Positions 17,160 to 26,990 are shown, numbered from the stretch's first letter. The stretch: DNA of 64,000 nucleotides from Vibrionales bacterium SWAT-3 (GCA_000169995.1 AAZW01000002.1:1-64000); one strand, 5' to 3'. The notes: generated by a model not told the origin, from the letters alone. Made by a program: numbers and translations.

Positions 17160-18521
17160 CTAACGATATTGAAACTGTGGGCTTAACCACAACAGGGAAA
17201 GTTGCATTGCAGCACTGTCGGCCTTGTTCAATACAATTTGGGTGTGTTCATCAATCGCATCGCCGTATAAAACTGCGATAACGTTATCCACGACAGCCTT
17301 TGGTTTTATACCACACGCCTTACCCGACTTAATCGTGATTGAGGCTAGCCTATTAGCGACTTGCATACGTTGGGTTAATGCCGAAGGGCTGTTGTGATCT
17401 CTGTCTTGATCCGACCACCCTGCCGGTGAACCCGGCTTAAAAGGTGGTTGGCCTAGTGTGTTGAGAGTATTCAGTACTTGCTTATCATCAAGTGGAATCT
17501 CTGCGCTGCGAAGTACCGCAAATAGCCACTCTTTCGGAGGTCTAAATCGATTAGGATTAGGCTCACTCGCCTGCTCGCTGCTCAGCAACAAGCGGTAAAC
17601 AGGCAGCAAGTCACCATTACCTTTTAAGTATGCAGCAACCATTTGATTTGAGAGTTCTTTAGGCGTGTCGCCAATGAAATGCTGGCATAGCTTACCAACC
17701 AAATGTTTGGCTGTGTCTTTGTGGGTAGCTAAGGTTTGTAGACACGACTCTCCTTGCGAGACGCCGGACTGGGAGTAGGATTTTCCAAGTAAAGTAAGAC
17801 TGCCTGGTTCATGGAGGTTATTAGCAAATCGAAAACCAGCGTTTGGGGATTGGAATTTAATTCCCCAACCCGAAATCGCCTTGGCCAAGGCAATCACATC
17901 CTGTTGGTTATAGGCACCATCAACGCCAAGAGTATGAAGCTCTAGAATTTCACGAGCGAGGTTTTCATTGAGCCCCTTATCACGGCGCTTACCGACTTTG
18001 GAATTGGGCCCAATCGAGAGTTGATTATCTAGATACAAAAGCATGGCTGGATGCTTTGAAGAAGCCATCAGCATATCGCCAAAGTTACCATTCCAATGTT
18101 TGCGAACCACATCGTTTTCAATGCTGGCGGCCAAGGGCATCAATTTTCGATTATCGACCGAGATGGCGAAGTGGTTACTCCAAAACTGAACAATGCGCTC
18201 TTGAAAACCATAAGGCGTTTCAACGCTTTGCAGATGGCGAGCTTGAGCTTGTTGTCGGTAGTGAGTTCGAAGAAAAGACTGTGCTTCTTTCTTCATTGCT
18301 TGCATCTTTTGCTCATCACCCTTGGCTTTCTTTCGCTGTTCACGATTCTCACCGACGGTTATTAGGATAGATTCGGTTGTGGGAAGAGCTTGAATAGACT
18401 GATGAATAAATGGCTTTTTATCCAACTGTTCTAAAGGCGAATAATAAGCTGTTTGACCTAATCTAGGCCCAAAACCAAACCTTTGCTCACCCACGATTTT
18501 TAAAGTCGGGTAATAATTCAT
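17160..18521 (-). CDS. DUF1800 family protein
   Basis: About 453 residues from the ATG at 18521, preceded by AGGGAG; a GTG at 18536 is an alternative. It shows the DUF1800 landmarks: RFGFGPRLGQ near the N terminus, RIVQFWSNHFAISVD, LDNQLSIGPNSKVGKRRDKGLNENLAREILELHTLGV, and WSDQDRDHNSPSALTQRMQVAN late in the chain. No signal peptide is evident. It forms a two-gene operon with the DUF1501 protein, the ribosome site of which overlaps this stop codon. The pair is often found near secreted-protein or matrix genes, but its role is unknown. Confidence 0.88.
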   Translation of the reverse strand: MNYYPTLKIVGEQRFGFGPRLGQTAYYSPLEQLDKKPFIHQSIQALPTTESILITVGENREQRKKAKGDEQKMQAMKKEAQSFLRTHYRQQAQARHLQSVETPYGFQERIVQFWSNHFAISVDNRKLMPLAASIENDVVRKHWNGNFGDMLMASSKHPAMLLYLDNQLSIGPNSKVGKRRDKGLNENLAREILELHTLGVDGAYNQQDVIALAKAISGWGIKFQSPNAGFRFANNLHEPGSLTLLGKSYSQSGVSQGESCLQTLATHKDTAKHLVGKLCQHFIGDTPKELSNQMVAAYLKGNGDLLPVYRLLLSSEQASEPNPNRFRPPKEWLFAVLRSAEIPLDDKQVLNTLNTLGQPPFKPGSPAGWSDQDRDHNSPSALTQRMQVANRLASITIKSGKACGIKPKAVVDNVIAVLYGDAIDEHTQIVLNKADSAAMQLSLLWLSPQFQYR

Positions 18522-18660
18522 TGCACACTCCCTCACGCTCGATCTGTTCTAAGTGTAATCGCTTAGTCATCAAGCATAGGGAGCTTTACAAGGTTTTACG
18601 TTAGATGGGTGTCAGGTGCCTATCAAGTTACAGACACAGTGTGGCATTTTGAATGGATGT

Positions 18661-19092
18661 CTATTTACGCCACATATACACAAACTGGTCATTTTGTGAG
18701 GTGATTTCAAAACCAAACCGGAGATACAACTCTCCAACGCGATTACCTTGCAGGTAACACAACTCAACGGGCTTACTGAGCTTATCTGCGTGAGCCAAGC
18801 AATCGGTGAGGATTTGGCTACCAATGCCCTTGCCATGATATTCAGGCAACAAGAAGAATCGGCAAAAGTAGAAGTGGTCACCTTTGTCTTGCAGCAACAC
18901 ACTGCCAATCGCTTTGCCCTGATACTCAATGATTTCAGGCCTTTCCTCTGCCCACTCTTCGGCGTGTATATCTCGTTGAATTTGGTCATCCCAGCCAAAA
19001 ACAGCCTTGATTGGCTCAAATTCAGCCGCCTTTTTTAGCTCGAACAGAAATTCATAATCTGATGACTGAGCAGGTCTTGTCGAATACTTCAA
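18661..19092 (-). CDS. GNAT family N-acetyltransferase
   Basis: 143 residues. The frame is open to a GTG at 19110, but a TTG at 19092 follows GGAGATAT at good distance and gives (M)KYSTRPAQSSDYEFLFELKK, the normal GNAT beginning, so it is chosen. The CoA-binding loop is complete: RFFLLPEYHGKGIGSQIL (about 80-97). NRVGELYLRFGFEI is the C-terminal motif. Probably cytosolic; substrate unknown. First of three consecutive GNAT genes on this strand. Confidence 0.85.
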   Translation of the reverse strand: MKYSTRPAQSSDYEFLFELKKAAEFEPIKAVFGWDDQIQRDIHAEEWAEERPEIIEYQGKAIGSVLLQDKGDHFYFCRFFLLPEYHGKGIGSQILTDCLAHADKLSKPVELCYLQGNRVGELYLRFGFEITSQNDQFVYMWRK

Positions 19093-19134
19093 AATATCTC
19101 CAAAAGTCACTAGGGCGTCTTGCTTAAATAAGGT

Positions 19135-19629
19135 TTATTTAGGGTCTAGTTGATATCGCAATACTTCGTGTTTGTCTTGCTCTGAATAAAACGTACTCAA
19201 GAACCGACCACCGCACTTCTCAATCACTTTTTTCGAAGCAATATTGCCACTTTCACAAGTAATGATAGCGCTTTCTGTTAGCGCATGATGTTGTATCCAA
19301 GACAACATATAGCTAGCAACACCTCGCCCTCTAGCTTGGGGCAAAGTTTCATAACCTATTTGTCCGATGACGTCATAGATGTAATCAGTCGTTCCATGAC
19401 GAACTCGAATCACACCAAGGATCTCGGCACAGTCGATACAAAAATAGGTAGAGGCTGGAGTCCAACCTTCTGGCAAGCCTTCACCTTTAGAATAAGCAAT
19501 ACGTCTTTTTAAATAGGCATCACTGCTGTCGGAAATACCAGTGTAGATATCAAGCCCATCTTCAGCACAAGCATTCACATAATGATGAAAGGCTGTTGAA
19601 TGCGATAAATCGGCTTTGACTATATCCAT
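19135..19629 (-). CDS. GNAT family N-acetyltransferase
   Basis: 164 residues. The pyrophosphate loop reads QIGYETLPQARGRGVASYML (about 90-110), and NIASKKVIEKCGGRFLSTF is the typical end of the fold. GGAG lies 9 bases upstream of the ATG. The Gly-rich loop is intact, so activity is likely. Its neighbours are two other unrelated GNATs with short gaps; the three share only the fold and are not recent duplicates. Substrate unknown. Confidence 0.87.
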   Translation of the reverse strand: MDIVKADLSHSTAFHHYVNACAEDGLDIYTGISDSSDAYLKRRIAYSKGEGLPEGWTPASTYFCIDCAEILGVIRVRHGTTDYIYDVIGQIGYETLPQARGRGVASYMLSWIQHHALTESAIITCESGNIASKKVIEKCGGRFLSTFYSEQDKHEVLRYQLDPK

Positions 19630-19674
19630 GTCGTTTTCACTCCTACTTAATGCTTGTCTGACTGTGCGCTGAGG

Positions 19675-20097
19675 CTAAGCTAAACGCATGAAGTATTCTT
19701 GATTCCCTGTATGTTCATCAACTTGTTCGCGAACAAGTTCAAAACCTTGGGAAAGGTAAAATCCAATACTTGCTTGATTCTCTCGGTACACACTCAAAGA
19801 CAAATTCGGGCACTGCAGCTTGGCATGTGTCATGAGTTGTTTTCCGATACCACATCCCTGCTCTGTTGAGCTCACAAAGATCGCAGCTAATACGCCCTCA
19901 TGGAGCGAATAAAAACCACGAACTTGGCCACCGTTCAGATAAACATAGGTTTGTGATGCGGGAAGGTAGATATTACGCATATCGCACACTTGTGACTTCC
20001 AAAACTCAGGCGCTATAAAATCATGCGCCTTAATGGAAGCCTCAAGCCAAATATCTAAAACGGTATCAGTGTCGGCTGCTCTGTATTCTCTAATCAT
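19675..20097 (-). CDS. GNAT family N-acetyltransferase, YjaB-like
   Basis: 140 residues resembling E. coli YjaB in layout: an N-terminal IWLEASIKAHDFI segment, AIFVSSTEQGCGIGKQLMTHA as CoA loop (about 85-105), and YRENQASIGFYLSQGFEL near the end. The ribosome site is weak. Third gene in the GNAT row. Related enzymes acetylate unidentified targets. Confidence 0.85.
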   Translation of the reverse strand: MIREYRAADTDTVLDIWLEASIKAHDFIAPEFWKSQVCDMRNIYLPASQTYVYLNGGQVRGFYSLHEGVLAAIFVSSTEQGCGIGKQLMTHAKLQCPNLSLSVYRENQASIGFYLSQGFELVREQVDEHTGNQEYFMRLA

Positions 20098-20192
20098 TAA
20101 CTTTTGTACCTAGTGTCATTCATCTTCTAGGGAGTATGCCAAGAAAGCTAAGTGAAGCATTGAACATTTGCGACAATCACGCAAAACATAGA

Positions 20193-20531
20193 TTACTGTT
20201 TTTTCACGTACTTCGCGGTTACTAACATTTCACCGCCACCATCCAGTTTGCAGTCTAACTGATGGTCTTTGCCTTCGTTGATGCGTCGAATCACAGCTTT
20301 AGTACCAATTTTTAGCACGCTAGAGCTGCCTTTTACTTTTAAATCTTTGATGAAGGTGACTTTATCGCCAGTCTCTAGCACAACGCCATTAACGTCTTTC
20401 ACTCGCGCAGCTTCTCTTTCCAAACGTTCTTCTTCTGGATTCCACTCATAAGCACACTCAGGGCAGATTAAGTTGTTTTGGTCTGGGTAAACATATTCAG
20501 ACTGACATTGCGGACAAGGAGGTAAAGACAT
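20193..20531 (-). CDS. yjdM: zinc-ribbon protein YjdM (PhnA family)
   Basis: 112 residues: N-terminal zinc ribbon with CPQC and CPEC (residues 6-9 and 23-26), a short acidic helix, and the C-terminal SH3-like PhnA domain [22 protein letters not shown]. It matches E. coli YjdM (formerly PhnA) almost throughout. Despite the old name it has no shown role in phosphonate metabolism; the function is unknown. Single gene. Confidence 0.92.
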   Translation of the reverse strand: MSLPPCPQCQSEYVYPDQNNLICPECAYEWNPEEERLEREAARVKDVNGVVLETGDKVTFIKDLKVKGSSSVLKIGTKAVIRRINEGKDHQLDCKLDGGGEMLVTAKYVKKQ

Positions 20532-20655
20532 ACGTTACTACTTCATTTAAATGGAATTTATGTTCATCTTAATGGCTCTTTCCAAGGTTAGCGAGCATAA
20601 ATCGGATCAATTGCATCAAGATGAGTCGGTGGCAAGAAAGAGCGGCTTCAAAACG

Positions 20656-20685
20656 AACAAACACAGCTGTGAGCTGTGTTTGTTT
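20656..20685 (-). terminator. strong hairpin after the ThrE-type exporter gene
   Basis: AACAAACACAGCT at 20656-20668 pairs perfectly with AGCTGTGTTTGTT at 20672-20684 over a 3-base loop. On the minus strand it is followed by CGTTTTG. It lies just downstream of the gene ending at 20711. Confidence 0.75.
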
Positions 20686-20710
20686 AGAAGGTTCCGATAA
20701 GTAATACGAC

Positions 20711-21874
20711 TTAACGTTCAACTTTAGGCGAATAAATGGAATACGCCGTGATTTGACCAGCGACGATCGCCGAGAACATAAATAACGCCGATAAACCGAT
20801 GCTCGGAATTGGCAAAATAGACTGCTCAAATACCGATTGGCTGGCACTTACTAGAACACGGCTACCTGGAACCAAGATAATGATCCCTTGAACAATATAG
20901 ATAGAACCCGTTAGATCCATCTTCTTCGCAATCCAAGTTCCATAGAGCGTGATCAATACAGTCGTTACCCAAGTGCCAACTACCCAGCCACTATCAAAAC
21001 CTAGATAGAATGGGCCCCACATACCTAGAACCGCAACTGGCAAGCCTAATAGAATATCGGTTGGGCGGGCATTAAACATCACACCGATAGAGACAGAAAT
21101 CAGCACCAATCCGGAAATATGCATCCAAGTCGGAACAGCATTGGTGTAATCAATGGATACCGCTTGCCCCCATACTGCTTCACCAATGTTCAGCCCCATG
21201 ATGATGCCAACGAACAACTTTATCAGTGTTAACGCACTCTGCCCAAGTAAGCTGGTACCAGAGACTAAATCGTTAAAGGCCAAACACTCTAATGCATTGG
21301 CTATGGATAACCCGGGGACAAACAAAACGATCGAGGCAATACACAACGCCCAGACCGGGATCGGTAGCCCTGTGCTTGCTAAAAATGCCACAGCAATACC
21401 GGTTAATAGTGCAGAGATGAATTCAACCGCAATCGCGCGGCGTGAATGGAGAACTTGCTGACATACCCAAACCATCAAACCAAGTAACGCAGAAAAGCCT
21501 ACCGCTTCTAAAGTACTGCCGACCAACATTAGATAGGCAGGCGGAATCCCCATGTTCGCCAGTGCGGTAATCAACTTTGAATAGCCAACCGGCTCTGGGA
21601 CAGGTTCACTGCTTGGTTGATTGATACGAATAATGGTATTTGCCAACAAACTCAGGTTGATTGAAGCTGGCTTTAGACGTTTGAGAATAACGGCATTGTT
21701 ATCGTCTGGAAATTGATAATTAATCGCGGTCGGTGTTGCTTGAATCATTACGTCTACACCATGCTTTTTAGCATAATGCTGTGTGTATTTTTCAAGCTTA
21801 TAAGGAGCACAACCACTGCGGTGAAGTGTATCGCCAATTTCAACAATTTTGTTAATTCGGTACTGAGAAGGCAT
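20711..21874 (-). CDS. ThrE-type threonine/serine exporter family membrane protein
   Basis: About 387 residues from the ATG at 21874; the frame is open to a TTG at 21955. No clear Shine-Dalgarno sequence supports either. An N-terminal soluble domain (~1-105) carries LHRSGCAPYKLEKYTQHYAKKHG and the IATPTAI-like stretch of the DUF1212/ThrE family. This is followed by about ten membrane helices covering the ThrE and ThrE_2 halves in one chain, with VPGLSIANALECLAFND and LVPGSRVLVSA as the two inverted-half motifs. Members export threonine or serine, or related small molecules, by proton exchange. Single gene with a strong terminator. Confidence 0.85.
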   Translation of the reverse strand: MPSQYRINKIVEIGDTLHRSGCAPYKLEKYTQHYAKKHGVDVMIQATPTAINYQFPDDNNAVILKRLKPASINLSLLANTIIRINQPSSEPVPEPVGYSKLITALANMGIPPAYLMLVGSTLEAVGFSALLGLMVWVCQQVLHSRRAIAVEFISALLTGIAVAFLASTGLPIPVWALCIASIVLFVPGLSIANALECLAFNDLVSGTSLLGQSALTLIKLFVGIIMGLNIGEAVWGQAVSIDYTNAVPTWMHISGLVLISVSIGVMFNARPTDILLGLPVAVLGMWGPFYLGFDSGWVVGTWVTTVLITLYGTWIAKKMDLTGSIYIVQGIIILVPGSRVLVSASQSVFEQSILPIPSIGLSALFMFSAIVAGQITAYSIYSPKVER

Positions 21875-21955
21875 GGGTATTTTAGGGGAAACAAAATGTG
21901 CGGCAAATGTACCAGACGACAGACGGAATGACGAGGTTTTTGCGTAATTTATCAA

Positions 21956-22394
21956 CTAGATTCGTCACTTTTTTCTGCGAACACTTAAAAGTATGAATGA
22001 CTCTACTCATTTAGGATTAAGCCTATGAATAATAAGAATTGTTCACAAGTTAAATCTATGCATCCATATTGTTATAAACGCACTTATAAATTCAGCTCAA
22101 ATTTCGATTGTGTTAACACGTTCAGCCTTAGATTCCTCCTGTGTTGGTGAAGAAATAACATCCGATATCAGTTTATAAATTCATCCCTATACCTTGCCCC
22201 TAAACTTTCAATTAAGTGCCCGTTTGAATCTTGGTCTTAACGAGAGTTTAGTCACATTTTATTCACTCGCTAAACGCCAGACATGATTGAAAAACTAGCG
22301 GAGTGGTGGTTATGCGAGCACTTAGAATAAAAATGAAAGAAAAAGGTTTCGTTTTCAGTTAGATGTGGCATTATCAAACTCGTTAAGACGATGT
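21956..22394. other. intergenic region upstream of tRNA genes, with one doubtful small ORF
   Basis: About 440 bp, AT-rich. It holds the promoters of the exporter (leftward) and the tRNA pair (rightward). The only possible gene is a 41-codon frame at 22025-22150 (MNNKNCSQVKSMHPYCYKRT...) whose ATG follows AGGATTAAGCCT. It has four cysteines and no recognisable relatives, and I do not count it as a gene. Confidence 0.4.
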
Positions 22395-22469
<75 letters not shown>

Positions 22470-22507
22470 GTCTTCTTGATACCTCAGTCTTACTCTTAAG
22501 ACAGTGT

Positions 22508-22582
<75 letters not shown>

Positions 22583-22800
22583 ACTCAAGTTTATCGTCTA
22601 CCCCCTCAGATCGAACTCAATCTTCAAAGATAATCTTAATACTTTCGCTTAATCCGCTAACTACTTAAATTACCTTTAGTTTCCCCTTTACTACTCTCAC
22701 TGTCTCTCAGAATTGTTCTAGTTTTATAATCTCGGTCAATGTTCGAATCCTTCGTTGTGTTAATGTGCGCTCAACTGGAAACAACCATAAAATAATAAAA

Positions 22801-23058
22801 ATGTTTAAAAGCAATGAGTTAAATATCAATATTGAGACAATCAATATCGCTCTGTCCAAAGTTGAAAACGCGAACAAAATTCAACTTAATACCTTGAAAG
22901 GTTATGTGAGCAGAGAGCCTGAGCAAGCTATTCTTGCGTTTCGTTCTTTGAGTGAAGTGGAGTCTATCGACGACAAGCTTAAAAGAATCATGTCAGAGCT
23001 CCCTCATCTGAGTGGCGAAGCGCAGCACCTACTGGAAACATCGATTCTTTTACAGTAA
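22801..23058 (+). CDS. small hypothetical protein
   Basis: 85 residues from the ATG at 22801 (MFKSNELNINIETINIALSK...); a GTG at 22765 would add 12 unlikely residues. Mostly helical, soluble and acidic/leucine-rich, with no signal or membrane segment. I do not recognise a family. Support for a real gene is its codon-like composition and a strong terminator directly after the stop. The start lacks a good ribosome site. Confidence 0.6.
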   Translation: MFKSNELNINIETINIALSKVENANKIQLNTLKGYVSREPEQAILAFRSLSEVESIDDKLKRIMSELPHLSGEAQHLLETSILLQ

Positions 23059-23067
23059 TGAGAAAGG

Positions 23068-23118
23068 AAGATAAGTCTCAACTGACGCATTAGTATGAGT
23101 TAAGACTTATCTTTAATT
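23068..23118 (+). terminator. terminator after the small hypothetical gene
   Basis: AAGATAAGTCT at 23068-23078 pairs with AGACTTATCTT at 23103-23113, with an inner AACT/AGTT pair, then TTAATTTT. It also separates this unit from the copper operon arriving on the other strand. Confidence 0.75.
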
Positions 23119-23167
23119 TTCTAGTCCGATTGAATTTCTAATCAAACCAAGATCTAGTGATTAACGT

Positions 23168-23740
23168 CTAAAGCGTTACACTTTTCACCATACCTGCTTC
23201 TGCGTGTCCTGGAATATTACAGGCAAATTCTACGTGATTATCTCCATGGAAATGCCAAAGCATCTGCTTCGCTTTACCCGGCTTCACTGTCACTGTACTG
23301 CCAGAATCATGGTGGTGGTTACCCATCTTTTTCATCATTTCACGATGCTCTAACTGCTCTGTTGCCGAACCAATCGAGAATTCGTGATCGATCTTGCCTG
23401 TGTTCATCACAACGAACTGCACCACGTCATTTAGCTCAATTTCGACCTTGTTCTTAAAGGTAATTTTCATATCGTCACTCAATAAAACATGAACCACTTT
23501 ATCCGGTTTTGCACCCGTCGCAGGCATGCCTACTTCAGACATACCGTCCATGTTCATCATCATTGAATGATCCATCTTTCCACCTTTCATCATGCTGTGA
23601 TTCATCTTCGAGTGGTCCATTTCTCCGCTCTTCATCATCGAGTGATCCATATCTGAATGGTCACCAGCTGAATGATCCATTGCAGCAAATGCTGTTGAAG
23701 CGGTGATTGTTAGGGCGATAGTAATTAGTGTCTTTTTCAT
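23168..23740 (-). CDS. copI: CopI-like periplasmic cupredoxin, Met/His-rich
   Basis: 190 residues with a signal peptide (to about AFA, residue 19). Residues 20-68 form a Met/His-rich copper-binding tract with MDHS repeated five times plus MNHSMM. A C-terminal plastocyanin/azurin-like domain follows. The type 1 copper ligands are visible: His119 (KIDHEF), Cys174, His179 and Met184 (CNIPGHAEAGM). CopI proteins protect the periplasm from Cu(I)/Cu(II). It is the last gene of the copper efflux cluster, 106 bp after cusA, with a hairpin in the gap, so it may be expressed from the operon promoter and perhaps also its own. Confidence 0.9.
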   Translation of the reverse strand: MKKTLITIALTITASTAFAAMDHSAGDHSDMDHSMMKSGEMDHSKMNHSMMKGGKMDHSMMMNMDGMSEVGMPATGAKPDKVVHVLLSDDMKITFKNKVEIELNDVVQFVVMNTGKIDHEFSIGSATEQLEHREMMKKMGNHHHDSGSTVTVKPGKAKQMLWHFHGDNHVEFACNIPGHAEAGMVKSVTL

Positions 23741-23797
23741 GGTCGTTCCTTAAATTGATTCTGTTTATTTTGCTGGTTTCACATGTTTATGTGGTGC

Positions 23798-23830
23798 GCC
23801 CTTACCTACTCCTATTTCGCAAGTAAGGGC
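23798..23830. repeat. inverted repeat between cusA and copI
   Basis: GCCCTTAC at 23798-23805 pairs with GTAAGGGC at 23823-23830. A TTTTAT tail exists only on the plus strand, so in the direction of the copper operon it is a stem without T run: a partial attenuator or RNA-stability element rather than a standard terminator. Confidence 0.4.
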
Positions 23831-23846
23831 TTTTATAATCAATACG

Positions 23847-26800
23847 TTATTTACTTGTCTCGTTTTGGCTCTGAGTGATCTCACGCTGCTTCCAAAGCTT
23901 AAAGATCGCAGGTAGAACCAATAACGTGAGTAATAGCGCCGATGCCATTCCTCCTATCATCGGCGCTGCGATTCGTTGCATCACTTCTGAACCTGTACCT
24001 TCTCCGTACATGATTGGGATTAATCCAATGATTACGGTAAGCACTGTCATCATGACTGGACGCACACGAAGCCCTGCCCCTTCACGAATGGCATCTGTGA
24101 GATCGGTTTGTTGGATTGTTTGTTGGTTCTGTTCGGCATCGAGCTTTTTGTAGTGCCACGCTTGGTTGAGGTACACCAACATGATCACACCTATCTCAAC
24201 CGCAACGCCCGCTAGCGCGATGAAGCCAACACCAACCGCAATGGAGAAGTTGTAGTTGAGGTAATGCATTAGCCACAAACCGCCCACCATAGCTAACGGC
24301 AATGTCAGCATGATCATCATCACTTCACCCACGCGGCGGAAGCTCAGATACAACAGCAACATGATGATGGCGATAGTAATAGGTACGACCACTCTGAGGC
24401 GATCTTTGGCGCGTTCCATGTATTCGTATTGACCCGACCATGCGAGTGAGTAACCCGCAGGCAATACGATTTGCTCAGCGACCACTTGCTGCGCTTCTGC
24501 CACATAAGAACCAAGGTCACGCCCATCAATATCTACGAATACCCAACCGTTAGGGCGTGCATTCTCTGTTTTGATCATTGGTGGACCATCTTCATAACGA
24601 ATATCAGCGACATCAGACAAAGCAATACGTGCACCGTTTGGCGTAACGAGTGGTAAGTTCTGCAACTTCACCACAGAATCACGATAATCTTGCGGGTAGC
24701 GGACGTTGATTGGATAGCGCTCTAGCCCTTCTACCGTTTCGCCGACATTCATCCCACCAACCGCAGTCGAAATAACCTGCTGCACTTCTTTGATGCTTAA
24801 CCCGTAACGAGCAGCAGAGCGGCGCTTGATGTCTATCGTGACATAGCGACCACCAGCCACACGTTCGGCATACACAGAAGCCGTACCGCTAACACCGTTC
24901 AAGATAGGCTCAAGCTGAGAACCAATATCCTCAATAACACTCAGATCTGGGCCCGCTATCTTGATTCCGATTGGCGTTTTAATACCGGTCGCTAGCATGT
25001 CAATACGAGTCTTGATTGGCATAACCCACGCGTTCGTTAAACCCGGGAACTGAATCAGATCATCGAACTCTTGACGTAACGACTCAGTAGTGACGCCGTC
25101 ACGCCATTCATCTCGAGGTTTAAGCTGAATGATCGTTTCAATCATGGTCAGTGGTGCAGGATCGGTGGCGGTCTCTGCTCGTCCAATTTTGCCCCATGTG
25201 GTGTCAACTTCTGGGATGGTTTTGATTAACTTGTTGGTTTGTTGCAGCAGTTCACGCGCCTTACCAATCGAGATCCCCGGATAAGTGGTCGGCATGTACA
25301 TCAAGTCACCTTCATCCAAAGGAGGAATGAACTCACTGCCAAGCTTGCTGGTTGGGTAATACGCAGAAGCCATCAAACCCAATGCAATCACAATCATCAC
25401 TTTCGGATACTTGAGGCTTAGGTTGAGCAATGGTTTATACATCGCCACTAAGCTGCGGTTCACTGGATTCTTGTGTTCAGGTAACACGTTGCCACGAATG
25501 AAGTAACCCATTAGTACAGGAACCAGTGTGATAGCCAAACCTGCTGCCGCCGCCATTGCATACGTTTTAGTAAACGCGAGTGGCGAGAACATCTTGCCCT
25601 CTTGCCCTTCTAATGCGAATACCGGAACAAAGCTCAAGGTAATAATGATCAGCGAGAAGAACAGCGGTGCACCCACCTCTTCCGCCGCTTTGCCAATGAC
25701 TTGCCAACGGTTTTTATCGGTCAGAGGCGTTCGTTCGATGTGTTTGTGGACGTTCTCTATCATTACGATAGCCCCATCCACCATAGCACCTATCGCAATC
25801 GCGATACCGCCAAGAGACATGATGTTGGCGTTAATACCCTGCCAATGCATCACAATAAACGCACCTAAGATACCGACAGGTAAGCTCAATGCGATAACCA
25901 GTGAGGAACGAATGTGAAATAAGAACAGCGCACATACAATGGCGACCACGATGAACTCTTCTGCCAACTTCTTCCATAAGTTCTCAACCGCACAGTCGAT
26001 CAAGGTTGAACGGTCATAGGTCGCAACAATTTCAACCCCTTCAGGTAAGCCAGCTTGTAGCTCTGCAAGTTTACTCTTAACAGAATCAATCACTTCACTG
26101 GCATTTTCACCGAAGCGCATCACGATAACGCCACCAACCGCCTCACCTTCACCATTCAGCTCTGATATACCACGACGCATCTGCGGACCAAGGTTGATGT
26201 CAGCAATATCACCCAATAGCAGCGGTGTACCTTTGTCGGTCACTTTGAGTGGTATTGATTGAATGTCTTCAATACTCGCCAGGTAACCCGTTGTGCGAAC
26301 CATGTGCTCGGCTTCAGCAATCTCAACCACTGAAGCACCCGTTTCTTGGTTGCCATCTTGGATCGCCTTGTTGACTTGCTGCAGTGTTAGGTCATAAGCT
26401 CGTAATTTGGCAGGATCGATCTGCACTTGATACTGCTTCACCATGCCACCTACCGTCGCAACTTCAGATACGCCATCGACGGTTTGCAGCTCGTACTTCA
26501 AGAACCAGTCTTGCAGGCTACGAAGATCCGATAAGTCGGGCTTACCGGTTTTATCTTGCAGTACGTAACTGTAAACCCAGCCCACACCGGTTGCATCTGG
26601 TCCTAATGTTGGCTTAGCACTTGATGGCAAGTTAGGCGCGACTTGGCTCAGGTATTCCAACACGCGAGAACGCGCCCAATACATGTCAGTATGGTCATTG
26701 AAGATGATATAGACGTAAGAATCACCAAAGAACGAGTAACCACGAACCGTTTCAGCACCCGGCACCGCTAACATCGCAGTGGTGAGTGGATACGTTACTT

Positions 26801-26990
26801 GGTCTTCAACCACTTGCGGCGCTTGACCCGGATAACTGGTTTTAATGATTACCTGAACATCAGACAGATCAGGAATAGCATCAACAGGCGTGTTTTTAAC
26901 GCTGTATAACCCACCAAACACGATGGCAACAGTGGCGACCAAAACCAAGAATCGGTTACTGATGGACCAACGAATGATTGCATTGATCAT
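23847..26990 (-). CDS. cusA: Cu(I)/Ag(I) efflux RND pump, CusA family
   Basis: 1047-residue inner-membrane RND transporter of the heavy-metal (HME) branch. It shows 12 helices, two large periplasmic loops, and the proton-relay segment AIGAMVDGAIVMIENVHKH with the essential Asp near 405. The segments RIDMLATGIKTPIGIKI, TSAVGGMNVGETVEG (here STAVGG) and GEGTGSEVMQRIAAPMIGGM match E. coli CusA closely, so copper/silver rather than cobalt/zinc is favoured. Its ATG overlaps the stop of the adaptor gene (ATGA), showing translational coupling. It forms the tripartite pump with the CusB- and CusC-like proteins. Confidence 0.93.
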   Translation of the reverse strand: MINAIIRWSISNRFLVLVATVAIVFGGLYSVKNTPVDAIPDLSDVQVIIKTSYPGQAPQVVEDQVTYPLTTAMLAVPGAETVRGYSFFGDSYVYIIFNDHTDMYWARSRVLEYLSQVAPNLPSSAKPTLGPDATGVGWVYSYVLQDKTGKPDLSDLRSLQDWFLKYELQTVDGVSEVATVGGMVKQYQVQIDPAKLRAYDLTLQQVNKAIQDGNQETGASVVEIAEAEHMVRTTGYLASIEDIQSIPLKVTDKGTPLLLGDIADINLGPQMRRGISELNGEGEAVGGVIVMRFGENASEVIDSVKSKLAELQAGLPEGVEIVATYDRSTLIDCAVENLWKKLAEEFIVVAIVCALFLFHIRSSLVIALSLPVGILGAFIVMHWQGINANIMSLGGIAIAIGAMVDGAIVMIENVHKHIERTPLTDKNRWQVIGKAAEEVGAPLFFSLIIITLSFVPVFALEGQEGKMFSPLAFTKTYAMAAAAGLAITLVPVLMGYFIRGNVLPEHKNPVNRSLVAMYKPLLNLSLKYPKVMIVIALGLMASAYYPTSKLGSEFIPPLDEGDLMYMPTTYPGISIGKARELLQQTNKLIKTIPEVDTTWGKIGRAETATDPAPLTMIETIIQLKPRDEWRDGVTTESLRQEFDDLIQFPGLTNAWVMPIKTRIDMLATGIKTPIGIKIAGPDLSVIEDIGSQLEPILNGVSGTASVYAERVAGGRYVTIDIKRRSAARYGLSIKEVQQVISTAVGGMNVGETVEGLERYPINVRYPQDYRDSVVKLQNLPLVTPNGARIALSDVADIRYEDGPPMIKTENARPNGWVFVDIDGRDLGSYVAEAQQVVAEQIVLPAGYSLAWSGQYEYMERAKDRLRVVVPITIAIIMLLLYLSFRRVGEVMMIMLTLPLAMVGGLWLMHYLNYNFSIAVGVGFIALAGVAVEIGVIMLVYLNQAWHYKKLDAEQNQQTIQQTDLTDAIREGAGLRVRPVMMTVLTVIIGLIPIMYGEGTGSEVMQRIAAPMIGGMASALLLTLLVLPAIFKLWKQREITQSQNETSK

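Noticed and set aside
18612..19019. 135-codon frame over the first GNAT gene
   Set aside because: Shadow in another frame of the same strand; the GNAT frame has family motifs.
20569..20847. 92-codon frame near the ThrE-type gene end
   Set aside because: Runs across the terminator hairpin and overlaps the exporter in another frame; no recognisable protein.
22025..22150. 41-codon Cys-containing frame with an AGGA upstream
   Set aside because: Too short and without any relatives or conserved motif to count as a gene.
25528..25917. 129-codon frame opposite cusA
   Set aside because: Antisense to a conserved RND segment and without protein-like features.
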